A stretch of DNA of 43,394 nucleotides. Origin: Bacteroidales bacterium H3. GTDB lineage: Bacteria; Bacteroidota; Bacteroidia; Bacteroidales; Muribaculaceae. This document shows, piece by piece, positions 25,488 to 33,229 of the stretch (positions are counted from its first letter, which is position 1; each line of letters begins with the position of its first letter). The stretch is from positions 1-43,394 of the forward strand of contig DAAN01000029.1 in NCBI GenBank assembly GCA_001701135.1, written 5' to 3'. The notes under the pieces were generated by a model. It was not told the origin of the DNA. It saw only the letters and a program-made list of their open reading frames with translations, and did not search any database. The position numbers and the translations under genes are program-made.

Positions 25488-26723
25488 TCAGAGCAGGCTC
25501 TCATAAAGCGAGAGATACCGCCCGGAACAAATGGTTTTGTCATACTTGCGCAGAGCCAGCTCCCGGCAATGTCGTCCGAAGCTCCCGCTTCCGGCCTGCT
25601 TGATCTTTTTCACGGCGTCACAAACCGATTCAACATTCTGATTTTCGGCAACATACCCCGAGGGAGGATCAGCGGTTACCAGCGAAGGTGGCGCCGAATT
25701 GTCGAAAACCACTACCGGTGTGCCGCAGGCATAGGCTTCCACTATAGTCATTCCGAAAGTTTCGGCCGCAGACATTACCGTCACCACATCGGCGCGTGAA
25801 TAAAGAGCCGCCAGCTTCCCGGTGTCGGTCGTGTGCGGCACAGCTATGATGTTGTGGGGCAATCCCTTGGCAAAGCGCGGATTCAGACCAACCAATACTA
25901 TTATCTCGTCGTCGGCAAGCATCTCCGACATCCTCAGGTAGTGCTTCATCCCCTTGCGTTCAGTCCACTGCGAGGCGGCGGCGAGAATCACGAATTTTCC
26001 GGGGAACATGGAAGAGATCTGCGGGTCATCGCAGGGACGGAAAGCCGCGGTATCGACTCCGTTAGCGATGACATGAATAGGTCTGTCGCCTAAAAACGAT
26101 TCGCGTAGCTGATCTGCCACCCACCGGCTCACGGCCACTACATGAAGATTCCCCTTGGCGCCAAACAGCTGTTTCTTAAGCCTATAGTTTTGCGCGGATC
26201 TGTTAAAAAAAGTCTTGGGATATTCCCCGCGCATCGGGCAGCCGTGGCAACCGGTCTTGAAACGGTCACAATTCCGGCTGACAAAGTACATGCAGTGACC
26301 GGTCACAGCCCAGAAATCGTGCATCGTCCACACAACCGGGATGTCGGTGCTGTTAAGAAATTCAAACAGCAGCCTGTAGTTCAGATAATGGTCGTGAAGG
26401 TCATGCAGCTGGATTATGTCGGGCCTGATGGCTTTGATCCGTTCAATCAGTCTTGCGGTAGCCCGTCCCGAGCCAAGCCCCTCATTATCAAGCACCCTCT
26501 GTGAGGCATAATGAAGATAGGGATTTAACCGGCTGCCGATTCTGATCAGGCGAGAAGCCGAATCACAGGCATCCCGGCCATAAGCGATATAACTCTCCCA
26601 GCCGCGCGAAATCGCCTCCTCCCCTATTATCTCGGTGATTTTGCCGATCGCGCCCCGGTTGGCACTGGCGTTGATCTGAAACAGGACAGGCATATCTTGA
26701 CGAGGCTGCAGAGTGTCGGTCAC
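25488..26723 (-). CDS. GT4 family glycosyltransferase
   Basis: The protein has 411 residues from a GTG at 26723, or 401 from the ATG at 26693; the second gives MPVLFQINASANRGAIGKI, close to typical starts of this family. Two GT-B domains are visible: an N-terminal acceptor domain with VVWTMHDFWAVTGHCMYF, a CxxxxxxxCxxCPMRGEYP cysteine pattern, and a C-terminal nucleotide-sugar domain with AASQWTERKGM and MSAAETFGMTIVEAYACGTPVVVFDNS. Adds a sugar to a lipid-linked unit; donor and acceptor are not readable. Sits between the antiterminator and the WecA-like gene. Confidence 0.9.
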   Translation of the reverse strand: MTDTLQPRQDMPVLFQINASANRGAIGKITEIIGEEAISRGWESYIAYGRDACDSASRLIRIGSRLNPYLHYASQRVLDNEGLGSGRATARLIERIKAIRPDIIQLHDLHDHYLNYRLLFEFLNSTDIPVVWTMHDFWAVTGHCMYFVSRNCDRFKTGCHGCPMRGEYPKTFFNRSAQNYRLKKQLFGAKGNLHVVAVSRWVADQLRESFLGDRPIHVIANGVDTAAFRPCDDPQISSMFPGKFVILAAASQWTERKGMKHYLRMSEMLADDEIIVLVGLNPRFAKGLPHNIIAVPHTTDTGKLAALYSRADVVTVMSAAETFGMTIVEAYACGTPVVVFDNSAPPSLVTADPPSGYVAENQNVESVCDAVKKIKQAGSGSFGRHCRELALRKYDKTICSGRYLSLYESLL

Positions 26724-26728
26724 CGCCC

Positions 26729-27331
26729 CTATAGGGGAAGTTTCTCTACGTCGTGGGGATTGATGATCACCGTGGCACCCCCCAAGAGGGCGAGGCTGAC
26801 CACAAGATTGTGCGTGCCGTCGGAGTTCTCGCGGATTTCCCCCTCGAGACCGCGGAGATTGCCGCGGATCACGCGCACCGTGTCCTTGACACGAAATTCC
26901 GTAGGCACGAATTCCACAGGCGAATCAGCCTGTCCGAGCATAAACTTCAACTTTCTGATCTCGGTATCGTTGACCACGGCCACCGGTTTGTTCAAACCTC
27001 CCGACTTGGCGGAGCGGTTGACCAGAAAGCGGTTGATATATGGCAACGTCACAATTCTCCTACGTTCCGGTTCAGTACATTTCACAAATACCATCGAGGA
27101 GATCACCACCCTTTCGACCATTTTGCGGCGGCCATTGGCCCACACACGCATCTCTTTCTGAGTGGCGACATAATTTTCTATACCGGCGGCGCTGAGTTTT
27201 TCGCCGACAGCTTTTTCATGGCGGGAGTTTACAATCGCCACGAACCATTTGGCCGCGGGCAAGCCTACGGCACCGTCAACGCCCTTGGGCGCTGCCGTCA
27301 ATCCTTGTTCTATATCTGTTGTTGAGGCCAT
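26729..27331 (-). CDS. UpxY-type NusG-like transcription antiterminator
   Basis: The 200-residue protein has an NGN domain (KWFVAIVNSRHEKAVGEKLSAAGIENYVATQ, about 28-58; VVISSMVFVKC) and a C-terminal KOW domain (FRVKDTVRVIRGNLRGLEGEI). In Bacteroides, UpxY proteins prevent early termination in the leader of their own capsule operon. It is the first gene of a short polysaccharide cluster. The leader (about 47 nt) contains a hairpin at 27348-27373. No UpxZ partner is present. Confidence 0.9.
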   Translation of the reverse strand: MASTTDIEQGLTAAPKGVDGAVGLPAAKWFVAIVNSRHEKAVGEKLSAAGIENYVATQKEMRVWANGRRKMVERVVISSMVFVKCTEPERRRIVTLPYINRFLVNRSAKSGGLNKPVAVVNDTEIRKLKFMLGQADSPVEFVPTEFRVKDTVRVIRGNLRGLEGEIRENSDGTHNLVVSLALLGGATVIINPHDVEKLPL

Positions 27332-27347
27332 AAAGACTCATCAGACA

Positions 27348-27373
27348 GCACACCCTTTAGAGCCAAAGTGTGC
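27348..27373 (-). promoter_or_regulatory. Leader hairpin of the polysaccharide operon
   Basis: GCACAC and GTGTGC arms continue with TTT/AAA and a two-base GG bulge around GGCTCT. It lies between the -7 box and the antiterminator gene, where UpxY-type proteins and RNA polymerase would meet it. Confidence 0.45.
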
Positions 27374-27384
27374 AGATCTTGCCA

Positions 27385-27418
27385 CAAAGATAACGCTTTT
27401 TTGTGAATTCCCTCCAAT
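27385..27418 (-). promoter_or_regulatory. Promoter of the upxY-like operon
   Basis: TATCTTTG (complement of 27385-27392) with ATTG at 27415-27418, spacer 22 bases. The -7 box is perfect, the spacing slightly long. Confidence 0.5.
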
Positions 27419-27483
27419 TTCCCAATTTCAATAGTTCATTAATATTTCAACTGATCACCCCTAATCTCAACTGACAGCATTGC

Positions 27484-27513
27484 GTTGATGTTTTTCTGCG
27501 GAATATAGATTTG
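27484..27513 (+). promoter_or_regulatory. Plus-strand promoter-like element before a surface-protein remnant
   Basis: GTTG at 27484-27487, 18 bases, TAGATTTG at 27506-27513. It is followed within 7 bases by a run of eight G (27520-27527), then a 24-bp perfect palindrome. Confidence 0.35.
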
Positions 27514-27527
27514 CATTTTGGGGGGGG

Positions 27528-27551
27528 TGGAAAATTATATATAATTTTCCA
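27528..27551. repeat. 24-bp perfect palindrome next to a G8 tract
   Basis: The two 12-base halves (TGGAAAATTATA and its complement) are exact, with no loop. It directly follows the G run at 27520-27527. It may be a regulator site or a hairpin. Confidence 0.6.
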
Positions 27552-27648
27552 TCGCAATGCACATAGAAGCGCTTAGGGCTTTGAGGGTGTTGCAGACATA
27601 ATAAAAGCGCTATTTGTGCTTTGTTCTTGGCTCATAAGAATTCTCGCA

Positions 27649-27668
27649 ACATTAGTGTCCACTAATGT
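27649..27668. repeat. 9-bp inverted repeat with 2-bp centre
   Basis: ACATTAGTG and CACTAATGT flank TC. It lies near the start of the pseudogene remnant; function unknown. Confidence 0.45.
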
Positions 27669-27670
27669 TT

Positions 27671-27967
27671 TGAAGTCACAAGTTCAAACACCTCCGTTGC
27701 TACTGTCTCGAAAAGCGGCAGCAACATTATTGTCACCGGTGCGGGATTCGGTTCCGCAACAATAACAGTTACAACAGAAGAAGGAGGTTACACGTCGACA
27801 GCGCTCTGTTAAAATATGGAGGCGCATCTCTCGGAAGCAATTCTTATTGGACCAGCACAGGCCGCGGCAACGGGAATCAAGGCTACTATTATTCATCCGA
27901 CGGCGTTGTCTTTGCCACAACGACAACAGCAACAAACTACGTCAGATGTGTGGCAGCCACCTTATAA
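27671..27967 (+). pseudogene. Remnant of a surface protein (Ig-like domain fused to FISUMP/DUF1566-like end)
   Basis: The first part reads SSNTSVATVSKSGSNIIV followed by TGAGFGSATITVTTEEGGY, an Ig-like (Big_2-type) domain end, and stops at 27810 region. In another frame the following bases read GGASLGSNSYWTSTGRGN then GYYYSSDGVVFATTTTATNY and VRCVAATL with a stop at 27967, typical of the C-terminus of DUF1566/fibrobacter-major-domain surface proteins. The join is out of frame and no start codon is present, so this is a decayed, internally deleted gene rather than a functional one. Confidence 0.55.
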
Positions 27968-28055
27968 TCGCCACAACCCATCCTTCAAAACACGTCTGAA
28001 TATTAACACTACAGATTAATCTAAGGGAAACACACAATCTTTAAGAATCTGAAAG

Positions 28056-28107
28056 AGGGCTGATTCGCGCGAAGTGTCCGACCGGAAGCTTTGCCTGAAT
28101 CAGCCCT
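28056..28107 (-). terminator. Hairpin terminator after the metallophosphoesterase
   Basis: AGGGCTGATTC (28056-28066) is exactly complementary to 28097-28107. Read on the minus strand it is followed by TCTTTC, a modest T-rich tract. It may also serve plus-strand transcripts. Confidence 0.5.
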
Positions 28108-28191
28108 TGATTATTGACTTAGAGCGGTATATTTATGTGACGGAATTTCAACTGGAATTTGGGATATAGGGGTTTGGGGGTTTTCGCGCTA

Positions 28192-29154
28192 TCAGTCAAA
28201 AAGGATTTCGCGCCCGCTAAACATGAAGTTCGGCCCGGCGACGTACTGGGTTGCCGTAGGCGAAAACTCCTCCTGATAGCCTATATGGATATGGCCGGCG
28301 AGAATGGCCTTGAGGAGCGGTTCTTTTTTGAGCGCGGCAATAAACTCGCGCGTGGTCTTGTCAGTTTGCTGCGCCAGATAATCGCCTTTTGGCCGGGGGA
28401 CTGAAGCATCGCGGAACTTTGCGCCGCCACGGGTCCAGTATCTTTCATTGGCGCGCCACATTTCATCGGAAAAGAAAGGAACGTGCATACACAGCACTAT
28501 GGGCAGTCCCTTTTTGATCTCTTGATTGAAGCGCTTCACCTGATTGGGCGTCACAGTGCCATAAACATTGTCGATTGCCACAAAATTGACCCCGTTGACG
28601 GTCTTCGACTGGAATTTGGAGTCTATGCCATACACCGAGTTTATCTCGTCCCTGGTGTACGATTTATAGAGCTCGGTTCGTTCTTCCGGGATTTCGCTGA
28701 GCCACATTTCAGGAGAAAACTCGTGGTTGCCGACACTGATAATCAGGTTGTCGCCTAAATACTTTTTCGCCACATCATAATTGGCCTCGCTCTGGAAGTC
28801 GATTAAGTCGCCGGTATGCACCACGTAGTCGCAATATCGGCCGGCCCAGTCCATCGAGGCAGCGAGAGCGTCGGCCTGCAAACCTCCGAAAGTTTGCGTG
28901 CGGTCCCTGGACAAGTTACGCTTTCTATCCGATTCATGGGGATAGACACCGCTGAGATGCGTATCGGAGATATGGAGCACGGAGAACGGTTTTTCAAGTC
29001 CGATGTGGATGTTGGCGTAGGAAATGTTCATTTGCTCCCACTGGCCGCGTTTGCTGAACATTTCAAGGGTATCTTCGGCCGAAACATGCGCGCACAACGT
29101 TGCGGCTAAAAGAAAAACGAATATGCCTGCATTTCGTAAAAGATTGGTTTTCAT
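28192..29154 (-). CDS. Secreted calcineurin-like metallophosphoesterase
   Basis: The 320-residue protein has a signal peptide ending near Ala26 (HVSA-EDTL) and the five metal-binding motifs of the calcineurin-like family: D64-T-H66, G115-D-L, G142-N-H144-E, MHVPF (metal His), and GHIHIG near 292. It hydrolyses a phosphoester in the periplasm or outside the cell with two metal ions; the substrate is not evident. A promoter at 29391-29421 can drive it together with the small ORF upstream. Confidence 0.9.
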   Translation of the reverse strand: MKTNLLRNAGIFVFLLAATLCAHVSAEDTLEMFSKRGQWEQMNISYANIHIGLEKPFSVLHISDTHLSGVYPHESDRKRNLSRDRTQTFGGLQADALAASMDWAGRYCDYVVHTGDLIDFQSEANYDVAKKYLGDNLIISVGNHEFSPEMWLSEIPEERTELYKSYTRDEINSVYGIDSKFQSKTVNGVNFVAIDNVYGTVTPNQVKRFNQEIKKGLPIVLCMHVPFFSDEMWRANERYWTRGGAKFRDASVPRPKGDYLAQQTDKTTREFIAALKKEPLLKAILAGHIHIGYQEEFSPTATQYVAGPNFMFSGREILFD

Positions 29155-29247
29155 TGCTTCAAAGTCAGCTTATGTGATGATGTAGTTTGCACCCCGGGCC
29201 TGTTAATATCTCGAAATCGCCTGGCCCGCACAAAGTCGAGTTCATGA

Positions 29248-29361
29248 TTACAGAACGACGATACATAACGCCACGCGCCAGACTATCAAGCCAACCAGAA
29301 TTCCGCCGGGAAGACTCTCGGAAAGGAGATGGTTAAGTTTTGAAGCGGTTGCTATACTCAT
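29248..29361 (-). pseudogene. 37-codon ORF resembling the start of an AbiEi-type antitoxin
   Basis: The ORF opens with MSIATASKLNHLLSESLPGG, similar to the N-terminal winged-helix start of AbiEi antitoxins (SKLN..LL...P.G), then ends after LVGLIVWRVALCIVVL. A perfect promoter lies 30 bases upstream. The rest of the antitoxin and an AbiEii toxin are absent, so it is probably a remnant; a small membrane peptide is an alternative because the second half is hydrophobic. Confidence 0.4.
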
Positions 29362-29390
29362 GGTAGATTATATTTGGAAAACATCAACCG

Positions 29391-29421
29391 CAAAGATAAT
29401 CAAAATGTTGGGTTATGCAAA
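29391..29421 (-). promoter_or_regulatory. Perfect-consensus promoter downstream of trpA
   Basis: On the minus strand TTTG (29418-29421), exactly 19 bases, TATCTTTG (29391-29398). It lies just after the end of the trp operon and reads into the 37-codon ORF and the metallophosphoesterase. Confidence 0.7.
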
Positions 29422-29435
29422 ATGATTATATTGAT

Positions 29436-30206
29436 TTATTCGCGGAGGAGGGCGAGGAGGCGCGAGAGGGCTTCGGGGGCGGGGTGGTCGGCAAGGAGGG
29501 TGACGAAACGGGAGCCGATGATGGCGCCGGCAGAGTTGCTTTGGGCTGCCTCGAGGGTCTGGCGGTTGGAGATGCCGAAGCCTATCATGCGGGGATTGCG
29601 CAGATTCATGGAGTTAACCCGATTGAAATAGGCCTGTTTTATGGCATCGAATTCCTTCTGTGCGCCGGTGGTCGCAGCCGACGAGACCATGTAGATAAAG
29701 CCGTCGGTGTTGCTGTCGATAAACCGGATGCGTTCCTCCGAGGTCTCCGGGGTTATCAGCATGATGATGCGCAGCCCGTAGCGGTCAGCTACCGGTTTGT
29801 AGGTCTCGAGATAGTCTTTGAAAGGGAGGTCGGGGATTATCATGCCGTCGATGCCGGTCTCGGCACATTTTCTGCAGAACTCCTCAAACCCGAAGTGCAT
29901 GATCGGATTGAGATAACCCATCAGTATCAGTGGGATGTCGACGTCGCGGCGGATGTCGGCGAGCTGGCTGAACAGCACGCGGAGCGACATGCCGTTGCGT
30001 AGCGCCTTTGTAGCGGCATCCTGAATAACCGGACCGTCGGCCATAGGGTCGCTGAAAGGTATGCCGATTTCTATCATGTCAATGCCCCCGTCGGCAAGAG
30101 TGCGGATGATTTCGGGCGCGGAATCGAGCGTCGGCGCACCGGCGCAGAAATACAGTGAGAGAATGCCTGACTTTTTATTATTGAAGAGTCGATTTATACG
30201 GTTCAT
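29436..30206 (-). CDS. trpA: Tryptophan synthase alpha chain
   Basis: The 256-residue protein has the catalytic E46 (MIEIGIPFSDPMADGPV) and D57. It converts indole-3-glycerol phosphate to indole and glyceraldehyde 3-phosphate and passes indole to TrpB. It is the last gene of the operon and overlaps trpF by 4 bases. Confidence 0.97.
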   Translation of the reverse strand: MNRINRLFNNKKSGILSLYFCAGAPTLDSAPEIIRTLADGGIDMIEIGIPFSDPMADGPVIQDAATKALRNGMSLRVLFSQLADIRRDVDIPLILMGYLNPIMHFGFEEFCRKCAETGIDGMIIPDLPFKDYLETYKPVADRYGLRIIMLITPETSEERIRFIDSNTDGFIYMVSSAATTGAQKEFDAIKQAYFNRVNSMNLRNPRMIGFGISNRQTLEAAQSNSAGAIIGSRFVTLLADHPAPEALSRLLALLRE

Positions 30207-30850
30207 AAATTATTGCTTTTTAACTGTTTGCGGTATTGTTTTATAAAATCGGAGAGAAGGCCGACATCTTTCAGCGCCGGAGCCGTCTCGAAACGGGAGT
30301 TAAGATCAACCCCCGCCCAGAGCGGATGACGGAATTCTGCAAGACGGTCGAGGCTGTCGGGTCCGATGCCTCCGCTGAGCAGAAAGGGAGTTGTGCCCCG
30401 GTAGCCGTCGAGCACCGACCAGTCGAACTGTCTGCCACTCCCTCCGTGGCACGCACAGGCGGTGTCGAAAATAAAATATTCACAAATTCCTTCGTAAGGA
30501 GCCGTGTCGGGCAACGGTGCGTCGCCGCCGACGCTGAACGCCTTTATCAGCGACACATCATCGGGGAGCCTCGCGGCGAGCGCCCTGCACCGGGCGGCAC
30601 TCTCGCTGCCATGGAGCTGCACTTTGCCGAGTCCATACTCCCCTACCATTTTCAGAATGAAATCTTCGGAAGCATCGACAAACACACCCACGCGGGGCGT
30701 CGCATCGGAGGGCGCGGGCAGAGGAGAGCAGACAAAGCGAGGCGATCTGCGGGCAAAAATCAGCCCTAAGAGATCCACTCCGAGCGCTTCCACGGCAGCG
30801 ATATTAGTCCGGTCGCGCATTCCGCACACTTTTATAATATCGGGCGGCAT
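30203..30850 (-). CDS. trpF: Phosphoribosylanthranilate isomerase
   Basis: The 215-residue TIM-barrel protein has C9 in IKVCGM, QLHGSES, and VDLNSRFE near the C-terminus; the cysteine and aspartate are the general base and acid. It isomerises N-phosphoribosyl-anthranilate to CdRP. It overlaps trpC by 19 bases, so the two are coupled. Confidence 0.96.
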   Translation of the reverse strand: MPPDIIKVCGMRDRTNIAAVEALGVDLLGLIFARRSPRFVCSPLPAPSDATPRVGVFVDASEDFILKMVGEYGLGKVQLHGSESAARCRALAARLPDDVSLIKAFSVGGDAPLPDTAPYEGICEYFIFDTACACHGGSGRQFDWSVLDGYRGTTPFLLSGGIGPDSLDRLAEFRHPLWAGVDLNSRFETAPALKDVGLLSDFIKQYRKQLKSNNL

Positions 30851-31644
30851 GACTTTCGGGTAACGGAATTGACAAATTCAGCGAGCGCGGCAGCCGGGTC
30901 GGCCTCGCGCATCAGCGACTCGCCGATAAGGAATCCGCGGAACCCCTCGTCGCGCAGGCGGCATACGGTAACGGGATCCGAGATGCCGCTCTCCGACACC
31001 CGCGTTACCCCCTCGGGGAGCATCCCGGCAATACGAAACGAATTCTCCACATCGGTGTGAAACGACCCGAGATTGCGGTTGTTCACTCCCACCATATCGG
31101 GCATTGCCTCTACATAGGGCAATTCGTCGGCCGAATGAATCTCCAGCAGTACCTCCAGCCCCAACCGGTGCGTCTTGGCCACCAGTTCAGCAGCCCGCTC
31201 TACCGGCATCGCCGCTGCGATAACGAGCACGGCGTCGGCACCCGCCTCGCGAGCCTCGAGCAACTGATATTCATCTATTATGAAATCCTTGCGGAGAATG
31301 GGAATATCCACCAGCGGACGCACCCGTCGGATGAAATCGAGACACCCTCCGAAATATTTGCTGTCGGTAAGCACCGACAGCGCCGACGCTCCGGCGGCTG
31401 CATATCCGGGCACCACCTCTGTCGGGAGTGCATCGGGGTGAATCCACCCCTTAGAGGGGGATTTGCGTTTGAATTCGGCGATAATACCCGACTGAGATGC
31501 CTCGAGAGCCGCGCGCATCGACAGCCGGCGGCGCGCGGGCAACGCCTCAACCTTCCGGTCAAGCAGCTCATAAGGGAGAGCGCGCTTTGCAGCCTCCACC
31601 TCAATCCGCTTGTCGGCGAGAATCTGTTGTAATATATCCTGCAT
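30832..31644 (-). CDS. trpC: Indole-3-glycerol-phosphate synthase
   Basis: The 270-residue protein has the family motif AEFKRKSPSKG (E57, K59), LRKDFIIDEYQ (catalytic Lys), and VNNRNLGSF and SESGI motifs. It closes the ring of CdRP to indole-3-glycerol phosphate. It is separate from trpF here, not fused as in E. coli. Confidence 0.97.
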   Translation of the reverse strand: MQDILQQILADKRIEVEAAKRALPYELLDRKVEALPARRRLSMRAALEASQSGIIAEFKRKSPSKGWIHPDALPTEVVPGYAAAGASALSVLTDSKYFGGCLDFIRRVRPLVDIPILRKDFIIDEYQLLEAREAGADAVLVIAAAMPVERAAELVAKTHRLGLEVLLEIHSADELPYVEAMPDMVGVNNRNLGSFHTDVENSFRIAGMLPEGVTRVSESGISDPVTVCRLRDEGFRGFLIGESLMREADPAAALAEFVNSVTRKSCRPIL

Positions 31645-31650
31645 AAGGCC

Positions 31651-32646
31651 TCAGCTGTTTAGTGTCACGAATTTACGGAAAGATGCGAGAGCGCGGCCGC
31701 TCAACAGCGACTCGCGGGCCATGGCCATGCAGTCGTCGACCGACATGTCGGGTCGGATCACCTTTATGGCAAAAGCGGCGTTGGCAATCACCACATCGCG
31801 CCGTGCCCGCGAGGAGCGTCCCTCCAGAACATCGTCGAAAATGCGTGCCGCCTCGGCAGGGGTTTCACCTCCGTAGAGGTCGGATGGCGCCACCCTCTCC
31901 ATCCCCAGATCGGCGGGGGTGAAAATTTTCTCCATGGCAGGCGTTTTCACCTTGAAAGTGCCCGTGAGCGAAATTTCATCGTAACCGTCGATGCTGGTCA
32001 CCAGCCCGTAACCTATGCCGAGCCGCTCGTAAACACTATTGTAGAGACGCATCTGATTCAGATTGGCCACGCCGAGCAGCTGATACTGCGGGCGGCATGG
32101 ATTGACCAGCGGGCCGAGCAGATTGAAGCAGGTGGCTATGCCGAGTGCCCATCGCACAGGCGCCACAGCTTTCATGCCCAGTGCAAACAGCGGCCCGTGG
32201 AGATAAGCGAAGCCACATTCCTCGACGGAGCGATGCAACAGCGACTGATCGGCGGTAAACTTAACCCCGTGCGCCTCGATCACGTTGGAAGCACCCGAAG
32301 TGGAGGTGGCTGCATAGTTGCCATGCTTGGCCACCTTGAAACCTGCGCCCGCCACCACGAAACAGGAGCAGGTGGATATGTTGAACGTGTTTTTGCCGTC
32401 GCCGCCGGTGCCCACTATATCGAGTATTTCGTAAGGCGAGAAATCCACGGAGACACCCGTCTCGATCATGCCGTCGCGCAGACCCAGGATTTCGTCGGTC
32501 TTCACTCCGCGCAGCCTAAGCCCCATGAGCAGAGCGGCAATGCCCGCTTCGTTGAACCGTCCCTCGGTGATGCTGTGAATCACCGCACACGCCTCGGCGC
32601 GTGACAGCACGTTGCCGTCGGCTATTTTGGATAATAACTCTTTCAT
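31651..32646 (-). CDS. trpD: Anthranilate phosphoribosyltransferase
   Basis: The 331-residue protein shows DIVGTGGDGKNTFNIST (PRPP-binding glycine loop), KHGNYAATST, and VNPCRPQYQLLGV. It transfers phosphoribose from PRPP to anthranilate. Gap to trpC: 6 bases. Confidence 0.97.
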   Translation of the reverse strand: MKELLSKIADGNVLSRAEACAVIHSITEGRFNEAGIAALLMGLRLRGVKTDEILGLRDGMIETGVSVDFSPYEILDIVGTGGDGKNTFNISTCSCFVVAGAGFKVAKHGNYAATSTSGASNVIEAHGVKFTADQSLLHRSVEECGFAYLHGPLFALGMKAVAPVRWALGIATCFNLLGPLVNPCRPQYQLLGVANLNQMRLYNSVYERLGIGYGLVTSIDGYDEISLTGTFKVKTPAMEKIFTPADLGMERVAPSDLYGGETPAEAARIFDDVLEGRSSRARRDVVIANAAFAIKVIRPDMSVDDCMAMARESLLSGRALASFRKFVTLNS

Positions 32647-32650
32647 TTTT

Positions 32651-33214
32651 TCAATGATTCAGGAAGTTGGTGATGATTGCGGCGCCGTCGGGTGTCAGCA
32701 CCGATTCGGGATGGAACTGTATGCCGCGGATGTCGGCATCGCGGTGGCGTAGCGCCATGATCTGCCCTTCGTCGCTCACAGCAGTCACCTCCAGACAGGG
32801 GGGCAGCCCCGTGGCGTCGACCACCCACGAGTGGTAGCGCCCCACCGGGAACTCGTCGGGCAGAGAATCGAAAAGATAGTCGTCGGCAATGCGGCGGCAG
32901 GGGGTCTGCACGCCGTGAAACACCTCCTGAAGATTTGTGAGCCTGCCGCCAAACACCTCGCCGATGGCCTGATGCCCCAGACACACCCCGAGTATGGGCT
33001 TGCGGCCGCCATAGGTGCTGATCACATCGCACAGCAATCCCGCCTCCGAGGGGATGCCGGGACCCGGGCTGAGGATTATTTTGTCATACTTCTCCAGCTC
33101 GGGCAGCGAGAAGCGGTCGTTGCGGAGCACATCGGCCTCATGGCCGGTCTCCCGCACCAGATGGCGCAGATTATATGTAAACGAGTCGTAGTTGTCTATG
33201 ATTACAGTCTTCAT
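32651..33214 (-). CDS. trpG: Anthranilate synthase glutamine amidotransferase subunit
   Basis: The 187-residue class I amidotransferase has the nucleophile C78 in GVCLGHQAIGE and the pair H168/E170 in QFHPES. It supplies ammonia to TrpE. SPGPGIPSEAG (oxyanion loop) is present. The gap to trpD is 4 bases and to trpE 15. Confidence 0.97.
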   Translation of the reverse strand: MKTVIIDNYDSFTYNLRHLVRETGHEADVLRNDRFSLPELEKYDKIILSPGPGIPSEAGLLCDVISTYGGRKPILGVCLGHQAIGEVFGGRLTNLQEVFHGVQTPCRRIADDYLFDSLPDEFPVGRYHSWVVDATGLPPCLEVTAVSDEGQIMALRHRDADIRGIQFHPESVLTPDGAAIITNFLNH

Positions 33215-33229
33215 GTCGGTTGCAAGCTC

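Noticed and set aside
27360..27700. Invertible promoter as in Bacteroides capsule loci
   Set aside because: Palindromes are present but no inverted-repeat pair flanking the upxY promoter was found, and no invertase gene is near.
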